Of a stretch of 7,034 nt of DNA, positions 1-4,194 are shown one piece after another. Numbering within the stretch: the stretch's first letter is position 1; each line of letters starts with the position of its first letter. The position numbers and the translations under genes were made by a program. The notes under the pieces are model-generated. The model ran no database searches. It saw nothing but the letters and a program-made list of their open reading frames with translations, and had not been told where the DNA came from. The DNA is from Thauera sp. (GTDB taxonomy: Bacteria > Pseudomonadota > Gammaproteobacteria > Burkholderiales > Rhodocyclaceae), in assembly GCA_003446655.1 (NCBI GenBank), contig DMCZ01000011.1:1-7034 (forward strand), in the 5' to 3' direction.

Positions 1-299
1 CTTGGTGGTGTCAAAGTCGGGGCTGAACGGCGAGATCAAGCGCCGCACCGACGTCGTGGGCATCTTCCCGAACGAGGCCTCGATCTACCGTCTGGTAGGG
101 GCCTTGCTGCTCGAGCAGAACGACGAGTGGGCACTGCAGCGCCGTTACATGACGCTGGAAACGCTCGCCGAAGTTGGTGACAATTCCAACGTCAGTCTGC
201 CTGCGGTCGCAGCCTGACATGTGCTCCTACTGAACCGGAGACGATGACCCGCCGACCGCTTCTGCTGACGCTTCTTACACCACGCCCCGGGACACGATC
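1..299 (+). mobile_element. IS256-family insertion sequence, right-hand (3') fragment
   Basis: The segment contains the C-terminal coding end of an IS256/mutator-type transposase followed by about 80 non-coding bases. These end in TTACACCACG...GGGACACGATC (274-299), which has the look of an IS256-family terminal inverted repeat. Reading inward, that end is GATCGTGTCCC...GTGGTGTAA, the usual style of this family. The terminus is placed at about 299 because a HigA-like reading frame begins immediately after it. The left end, and hence any target-site duplication, lies outside the window. The right boundary is inferred, not proven. Confidence 0.7.
2..217 (+). pseudogene. IS256-family transposase, C-terminal fragment
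   Basis: The last roughly 62 residues read LNGEIKRRTDVVGIFPNEA, then RLVGALLLEQNDEW and RYMTLETL. These are hallmark C-terminal sequences of IS256-family (mutator-type, PF00872) DDE transposases. The downstream stop at 215-217 is where such proteins normally end. Upstream of LNGEIKRR the family usually has a 'TNPLER'-like sequence; here the residues are VVSKSG, which do not match. The reading frame therefore seems disturbed right at the window edge by a frameshift or rearrangement. A protein of this family is normally about 400 residues, so even if the frame continues leftward only a small tail is visible. The piece carries the end of the catalytic domain but no complete active site. Family assignment is strong; whether the whole element is dead cannot be judged because the rest lies outside the window. 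Confidence 0.8.
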
Positions 300-418
300 A
301 CTTCGACGCGTCCGAAGACCTTTGGCTAAATCTGCAGCGGCGCTGCGACGTCTTCCGTGCTCGCGACGCGCTTGGCGCTTCGCTGGAAGCGATCGTGCCG
401 ATGCAGGAGGCGGTGTAA
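299..418 (+). pseudogene. HigA-like antitoxin, C-terminal remnant cut by the IS256 element
   Basis: Directly after the IS256 right end an open frame of 39 codons reads HFDASEDLWLNLQRR, then DVFRARDALGASLEAIVP and ends with TAA at 416-418. HigA/VapI-type antitoxins of HigBA modules carry, after their helix-turn-helix, a segment of the form 'RYFGTSPEFWLNLQxxYDL', and the match to 'FDASEDLWLNLQRRCDV' is clear. HigA normally represses its own operon and neutralises the HigB mRNA interferase. Here the helix-turn-helix half is missing, and the frame begins exactly where the IS ends, so the IS most likely inserted in or replaced the 5' part of the gene. No start codon or ribosome binding site serves it. 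It is inferred to be a non-functional relic. The family call rests on this short block alone. Confidence 0.6.
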
Positions 419-474
419 GGCAAGTAGGCTACGATTCAGAAACGAACGCAGTCGGTAACAGCACAGGAAAGCCA

Positions 475-696
475 ATGCACCGATCGATAAAGGAACTCGG
501 CATCGACCGCCTCAGCGTTGCAGACAGGATCGCGCTTGCGCAGGAGATCTGGGACTCTGTAGCGGAGTCGCTTGAGCAAACACCACCAGGCGACGCAGCA
601 GTTGCCGAGCTTGAGTGTCGCCGCGCAGAGGATGACCTCGAGCCGGAAACCGCAATCGACTGGCAGGAGATCCGATCGGCTGCGCGCGGCAGGTGA
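475..696 (+). CDS. Addiction module component / antitoxin, PF09720 (TIGR02574) family, orphan
   Basis: This is a complete 73-residue protein. It opens with MHRSIKELGIDRLSVADRI and continues ALAQEIWDSVAES, the conserved N-terminal core of the PF09720 'putative addiction module component' antitoxins (typical length 65-80). The C-terminal WQEI (residues 63-66) corresponds to the family's usual 'PWEEVK' end. The ATG at 475 is chosen because AGGAAA (465-470) sits just upstream and the family motif starts within a few residues. A longer frame reaching back to 244 crosses the IS end and the HigA relic and is not credible. Such antitoxins normally sit just upstream of a RelE/ParE-type toxin. Here the next frame, overlapping at GTGA (693-696), is instead CcdA-like and decayed, so no cognate toxin is visible. 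The protein could still be made. Upstream there is a TACGAT -10-like hexamer (430-435) without a convincing -35. Confidence 0.72.
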   Translation: MHRSIKELGIDRLSVADRIALAQEIWDSVAESLEQTPPGDAAVAELECRRAEDDLEPETAIDWQEIRSAARGR

Positions 697-836
697 GCGG
701 CCGACTGAATGCGGCGGATCCTGTTTCGGCCGAAAGCGCCGAGGTGCTTGCCTCCGCCAAGGCACTGGAGATCAATGTATCGGCCGTGGCCGAAGCCCGT
801 CGCAAGCAGTGGCTGAATGACAATGCAGACAGCTTG
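693..836 (+). pseudogene. CcdA-like antitoxin, truncated and internally shortened
   Basis: The frame starts with GTG at 693, overlapping the TGA of the upstream antitoxin. Its residues 18-32 read VLASAKALEINVSAV and residues 36-48 read RRKQWLNDNADSL. Type II CcdA antitoxins characteristically have 'LLxxAKALGINLSATLE...' followed about ten residues later by 'RQREQWLAENREAI..YN'. Both blocks are recognisable here, but the residues that usually lie between them are mostly missing. The normal tail ('AYNxxVExHG...') is replaced after about 836 by ISAs1 sequence in another frame. CcdA binds DNA through its N-terminal part and neutralises the gyrase poison CcdB through its C-terminal tail. With that tail absent, this copy should not neutralise anything. 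The annotation as CcdA is by motif recall and moderately secure; loss of function is inference. Confidence 0.5.
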
Positions 837-1570
837 AGCACGGCATTCCCCCTCACGACACGATCGGACGCGTGTTCGGGATGATCGCGCCCGACGAATT
901 CGAGTCGGCGTTCCGGCAATGGGTGGGCATGGTCGTGCCGGCACTGGCGGGCGACACGGTCGTGGCGATCGACGCGATGGGCACCCAGACGAAGATCGCG
1001 CGCGCATTACGTGCTGTGTGTGAAGGAGAACCATCCGAACCTGTACGACTCGATCCTGTTTGCCGACATCGATCCGCGTGGCCCGCTGATGCCGAGTTCG
1101 ACGCACGAGACCACGATCAAGGACCACGCTCGTATCGAAGTGCGTCGATGCCATGCCTACGCCGCAATCGAGCGTCTCTACAAGTCTGAGGACTGGCAGG
1201 ATCTGGCCAGCTTCGCCGTCGTCGAGCGCCTCCGCACCGTGGGCGATCACACCAGCACCGAGCGCGTCTTCTACATCAGCAGCCTGCCCGCCGACGCCGA
1301 ACGCATCGCGCCCGCCGTGCGCAGTCACTGGGAGATCGAGAACCGGCTCCATTGGTGTCTGGATGTGCAGTTCAACGAGGATCAGTCACGGGTGCGCAGC
1401 GGCTACGTCGCCAACAACCTGGCCATCGTCCGCCACATCGTGATGAACCTGCTGCGGCTCAACACGACGCGCAAGGCGAGCATCAAGTCCAAGCGGATGC
1501 TGGCTGCGACGATTGACGAGTTTCGCGCCGAACTGCTCGGGGTTATGACATGAAGGCGCAATTGCCCTGG
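830..1570 (+). mobile_element. ISAs1-family insertion sequence remnant
   Basis: The stretch is occupied by a decayed ISAs1-family (H-repeat-associated) transposase. The left boundary lies within the CcdA-like relic, near 827-838, where the frame switches from CcdA-like to transposase-like. No left inverted repeat or transposase N-terminus is present, so the element is 5'-truncated. The right boundary is uncertain. I place it near 1558-1570, where the sequence GCAATTGCCCTG follows the transposase stop and would read CAGGGCAATTGC inward. An alternative end is near 1620. No target-site duplication could be identified, as expected for an element that has lost one end. Confidence 0.55.
836..1553 (+). 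pseudogene. ISAs1-family DDE transposase, broken
   Basis: Three pieces of one transposase can be read. In the frame of 836-998 it reads EHGIPPHDTIGRVFGMI, then FRQWVG and GDTVVAID, the family's region leading to the first catalytic Asp (normally AIDGKT). The next residues are AMGTQTKIA, which in the family follow the second Asp (TIDAMGCQT) some 60 residues later, so an internal deletion joined the two. Around 998-1007 the frame shifts. From about 1008 the protein continues YVLCVKENHPNLY and HWEIENRLHWCLDVQFNEDQ, containing the final E of the DDE triad, and ends near LLGVMT with TGA at 1551-1553. Intact members are about 370-380 residues. This one lacks the N-terminal domain, one catalytic Asp and the correct frame, so it cannot transpose. 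Family assignment is firm. Confidence 0.8.
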
Positions 1571-1719
1571 TGGCGATGGTTGTGGTCGAAAACGACCTTT
1601 TGTGGCCCGACCCTGCACTGATTGTCATTCCGTTGCTACCCGACTATCCCTCCGTCAAGGGCTTGATTCTTCCCACCCGACTCATCGCGGCGGCACGACG
1701 AGCCAATGTGCGTTCTTGA
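1570..1719 (+). pseudogene. Possible CcdB/MazF-fold toxin fragment
   Basis: After the likely ISAs1 end an open frame of 49 codons reads VAMVVVENDLLWPDPALIV, then IPLLPDYPSVKGLILPTRL, and stops with TGA at 1717-1719. The pattern 'VV-x-NDLL ... VIPL' followed by a hydrophobic strand is reminiscent of the beta-strands of MazF/PemK ('PALVVQSDLF...VTVLPVTS') and of CcdB ('LLDVQSDLL...RVVVPL'), which share a fold. Its position favours the idea: a CcdA-like antitoxin relic lies on the other side of the ISAs1 remnant in the same orientation, so the IS may have split one antitoxin-toxin operon. The N-terminal strand and the C-terminal half expected of either toxin are absent, and there is no start codon with a ribosome binding site. 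The similarity is short and could be fortuitous. Confidence 0.32.
1584..1601 (+). terminator. Possible weak rho-independent terminator after the transposase
   Basis: GGTCG-AAAA-CGACC forms a 5-bp perfect stem with a four-base loop and is followed by TTTT (1598-1601). It lies about 30 bases after the ISAs1 transposase stop and on the same strand. The stem is short and the T-run minimal, and the same bases can be read as part of the toxin-like fragment, so this may be coincidence. Confidence 0.25.
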
Positions 1720-1725
1720 ACCCGC

Positions 1726-2295
1726 TCACAACTCGACATCCTCATACAACCCATCCAGCGCCAGCTCGACCCCGACGCTTTCCAGCCGGACGACGTCGCC
1801 CTCTCCCGCCGGGTGCAGCACCCACAGCCCTTCGCTGTTCTTGCGGAAAAGGTCGGCGTGCTTGCGGTCCTGCTCGATGAGCAGGTATTCCTGCAGGGTG
1901 TCGATCTGCTGGTAGAGCTCGAACTTGCGGCCGCGGTCGAAGGCGGCGGTGGAGTCGGAGAGGACCTCGATGATCAGGGCCGGATGCTGCTTGGCGAGGC
2001 TGGCCTCGGGCTGGCGGTCGCGCGCATCGCAGGTAACGAAGACATCGGGATAGAAGACGGCGTCTGCACGCTCTATGCGCAGCTTCATGCCGGAGACGAA
2101 GGCGCGGCAGGGCTTGCCGGACAGGGCGGCACGAAGCCCGGTGTAAGCGTTGCCCAGGATCGTGTAATGGGCATCCGTACCGCCGGACATGGCGAACACC
2201 TCGCCAGCGAGGTACTCGTGGCGTTCGGGCTGATCCTCTTCCCACGCCATGTAGGCGTCGACATCGAATTCGGGGGCAGTCTTGGGCAGGGCCAT
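1726..2295 (-). CDS. Uma2 family (DUF820) PD-(D/E)XK nuclease-like protein
   Basis: This 189-residue protein has the usual Uma2 size and layout. The early segment HEYLAGEVFAMSGGTDAHY (26-44) and the following GNAYTGLRAAL are the family's N-terminal signature. The nuclease-fold residues fall in order: PD at 83-84 in FYPDVFVTCD, E110 in ALIIEVLSDST, and K124 in DRGRKFELYQQI. YLLIEQ (137-142) completes the core strand. The ATG at 2293-2295 is chosen over an upstream in-frame ATG at 2391 because AAGGAG lies 8 bases before it and the family homology begins there. The gene follows msbA on the same strand but has its own promoter. Uma2 proteins are annotated as putative restriction-type endonucleases; their biological role is poorly defined, and no modification or partner gene is seen here. 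Its stop lies 7 bases from that of the converging toxin-like fragment. Confidence 0.88.
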   Translation of the reverse strand: MALPKTAPEFDVDAYMAWEEDQPERHEYLAGEVFAMSGGTDAHYTILGNAYTGLRAALSGKPCRAFVSGMKLRIERADAVFYPDVFVTCDARDRQPEASLAKQHPALIIEVLSDSTAAFDRGRKFELYQQIDTLQEYLLIEQDRKHADLFRKNSEGLWVLHPAGEGDVVRLESVGVELALDGLYEDVEL

Positions 2296-2303
2296 GGCGC
2301 GTA

Positions 2304-2309
2304 CTCCTT
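2304..2309 (-). promoter_or_regulatory. Ribosome binding site deciding the Uma2 start
   Basis: The minus strand reads AAGGAG here, eight bases before the ATG at 2293-2295. It is a strong Shine-Dalgarno match. This supports the 189-residue form rather than the 32-residue N-terminal extension that begins at 2391, which has no conserved sequence and would lie upstream of the promoter. Confidence 0.7.
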
Positions 2310-2319
2310 GTGTCGGCCG

Positions 2320-2348
2320 AGCATAGCCGGTCGATAAAGCGGGCTCAA
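2320..2348 (-). promoter_or_regulatory. Sigma70-like promoter for the Uma2 gene
   Basis: On the minus strand TTGAGC (2343-2348) and TATGCT (2320-2325) are separated by exactly 17 bases. Each matches four of six consensus positions, including the strongest ones. A start of transcription near 2313 would give a leader of roughly 18 bases containing the AAGGAG ribosome binding site. It lies in the 99-base gap between msbA and the Uma2 start codon. Confidence 0.5.
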
Positions 2349-2394
2349 GCTGCGGGTCGGCCATTCCGGCCAGGCCTGGTTCCGCTTCCACGGC

Positions 2395-4194
2395 TCAGGC
2401 CGGCCCCTGCTCCTCCCCCATCGCCTGCAACCTCGCATACACCCCACCGCGCGCCACCAGCTCCGCATGCGTCCCCCGCTCCACGATCCGCCCCGCCTCC
2501 ATCACCAGGATCTGATCCGCCTTCTCGATCGTCGATAGCCGATGCGCGATGACGATCGTCGTGCGCCCTGCCATCAGGCGCTCGATCGCGGCCTGGATGA
2601 GCCGTTCCGACTCGGTGTCCAGCGCCGAAGTCGCCTCGTCCAGGATCAGGATCGGCGCGTTCTTCAGCAGCGCGCGCGCGATCGCCAGGCGCTGGCGCTG
2701 GCCGCCGGAGAGCAGCACGCCGTTCTCGCCGATCTCGGTGTCGAAGCCCTGCGGCAGGCGGTCGATGAACTCGCGGGCGTTCGCCGCCTCGGCGGCGGCG
2801 ACGATCTCTTCGCGGCTGGCGCCGGCGAGCTCGCCGTAGGCGATGTTCTCGGCCACCGTGCCGTTGAACAGCGTGACCTGCTGGGTCACCAGCGCGATGT
2901 GGTGACGCAGGTTGGCCAGCGTGTAGTCCTCGACCGCCACGCCATCGACCAGCAGCCGGCCCTCGTCGTGCTGGTAGAAGCGCGGGATGAGGTTGGCGAG
3001 CGTCGATTTGCCGCTGCCCGACTTGCCGACGAGCGCAATCATCTGGCCGGGCTCGGCCTTGAAGTCGATGCCCTGCAGCGCACGCCCTTCCGCGCCGGGA
3101 TAGGCGAAACCAAGCCCCTGCGCCTCGACGCGGCCGGCGACGCGCTCGCGCGCGACCGTGCCGGTATCGGGCTCGGGCGCCTCGTCGAGCTGCTCGAAGA
3201 TGCTGTCGGCCGCCGCGACGCCGCGCTGGATGCGCGCGCTGACCCCGCCCAGGAGCTGGATCGCGCGCGGCAGCAGGCCGGCGGCGGTGATGTAGGCGAC
3301 CACGTCGCCGGCCGAGGCGTCGCCGCGCACCTTGAGCACCGTGAACAGCAGCAGGCCCATCGACGAATACACGATCAGGTGCATCAGCGCCGAGAAGGTC
3401 TCCTGCGTGCGCACCATCTTCAACTGGCGCTTGGTGTTGTCGGTGCTCGCCTTGACGAAGCGCGCGCGCTCGTAGCCCTCGCCGCCGAAGCTACGCACCA
3501 CGCGGTAGCCCTGGATGGTCTCGGAGGCCACATGGGTGACCTCGCCCATCGAGGTCTGGATGTTCTTCGACAGGCGGCGGAACTTGCGGCTGGCGTTCGA
3601 CACCAGCCAGGCGATCGCCGGCAGCACCACAAGCAGGGTCAGCGTGAGGCGCCAGTTCATCCACAGCAGATAGCTGAGCAGGGCGACGACGGTGAGGCCC
3701 TCGCGGAACAGGATCTTGACCGCGTCGGTGGCTGCGTCGGTCACCATCGACACGTTGTAGGTGAGCTTGGAGACCAGGTGGCCGGAGTTGTTGGCGTCGT
3801 AGAAGCGGTTGGGCAGCACCAGGAAGCTGCCGAAGAGCTGGGTGCGCAGGTCGTGGATGAGCCCGAGCGAGACGCGCGAGATGCCGTAGTTGCCGAGGAA
3901 GGTGCCGAGGCCCTCGATCAGCGCGATGACCACGATCATCAGCGGGATGGCGAAGATGAGGTCGAGCGCGTCCAGCCAGGGCAGGCCGGTCGCGATCGGC
4001 GCGTCGGGCGCGGCGAGGCCGTCGATGAAGTACTTGAGCACGCTCGCCAGCCCCGCCTTGCAGGCGCCGGCGATCGCGAAGCCGAGGATGCTGAGCGCGA
4101 AGTAGCCGAGGAAGGGCCGGGTGTAGCCGAGCAGGCGCAGATACACCTTCATGCTGCTGGCGGCAGGCTTCTCCGCGAGCGTCGGCGCGGTCAT
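2395..4194 (-). CDS. msbA: Lipid A export ABC transporter, permease/ATP-binding protein MsbA
   Basis: This is a 599-residue half-transporter that as a homodimer flips core-lipid A across the inner membrane, feeding lipopolysaccharide assembly. The N-terminal membrane domain (about 15-330) holds hydrophobic segments near 25-50, 75-100, 155-200 and 265-315, matching a six-helix exporter core. The ATPase domain (about 350-595) has Walker A GKSGSGKST (390-398), Q-loop TQQ (437-439), signature LSGGQ (495-499), Walker B ILILDE (515-520), D-loop SALD and switch H551. All catalytic motifs are intact. Length and N-terminal wording (VYLRLLGYTRPF) fit MsbA (about 580-600), though a general half-size ABC exporter cannot be excluded from sequence alone. 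The start ATG overlaps the polA stop by one base (TGATG) and GAGG (4202-4205) precedes it by 7 bases inside polA. This implies translational coupling and shared transcription with polA. No lpxK gene follows, unlike the E. coli msbA-lpxK pair. Confidence 0.88.
   Translation of the reverse strand: MTAPTLAEKPAASSMKVYLRLLGYTRPFLGYFALSILGFAIAGACKAGLASVLKYFIDGLAAPDAPIATGLPWLDALDLIFAIPLMIVVIALIEGLGTFLGNYGISRVSLGLIHDLRTQLFGSFLVLPNRFYDANNSGHLVSKLTYNVSMVTDAATDAVKILFREGLTVVALLSYLLWMNWRLTLTLLVVLPAIAWLVSNASRKFRRLSKNIQTSMGEVTHVASETIQGYRVVRSFGGEGYERARFVKASTDNTKRQLKMVRTQETFSALMHLIVYSSMGLLLFTVLKVRGDASAGDVVAYITAAGLLPRAIQLLGGVSARIQRGVAAADSIFEQLDEAPEPDTGTVARERVAGRVEAQGLGFAYPGAEGRALQGIDFKAEPGQMIALVGKSGSGKSTLANLIPRFYQHDEGRLLVDGVAVEDYTLANLRHHIALVTQQVTLFNGTVAENIAYGELAGASREEIVAAAEAANAREFIDRLPQGFDTEIGENGVLLSGGQRQRLAIARALLKNAPILILDEATSALDTESERLIQAAIERLMAGRTTIVIAHRLSTIEKADQILVMEAGRIVERGTHAELVARGGVYARLQAMGEEQGPA

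Noticed and set aside
244..474. An N-terminal extension of the PF09720 antitoxin to an ATG at 244
   Set aside because: The extension crosses the IS256 terminus and the HigA-like relic in another frame. Family homology and a ribosome binding site begin only at 475.
429..1352. A 307-codon minus-strand frame across the relic zone
   Set aside because: It runs antisense through the PF09720 antitoxin and the ISAs1 transposase, both of which have clear family sequence on the plus strand; its own translation is arginine/serine-rich with no motif.
1607..1621. GACCCTGCACTG as an alternative right end of ISAs1
   Set aside because: It would also look like a CAGTGCAGGG terminus, but it lies inside the continuous toxin-like frame and there is no left end to compare with. 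Kept only as an alternative boundary.
1602..1880. A 92-codon plus-strand frame starting in the toxin-like remnant region
   Set aside because: It is proline/arginine/histidine-rich, runs antisense into the Uma2 gene, has no ribosome binding site and matches no family I know.
2359..2379. GGCC-ATTCC-GGCC and CCAGGCCTGG palindromes after msbA as a terminator
   Set aside because: Stems are short, overlap each other and lack a T-run on the minus strand, so a rho-independent terminator is not supported.
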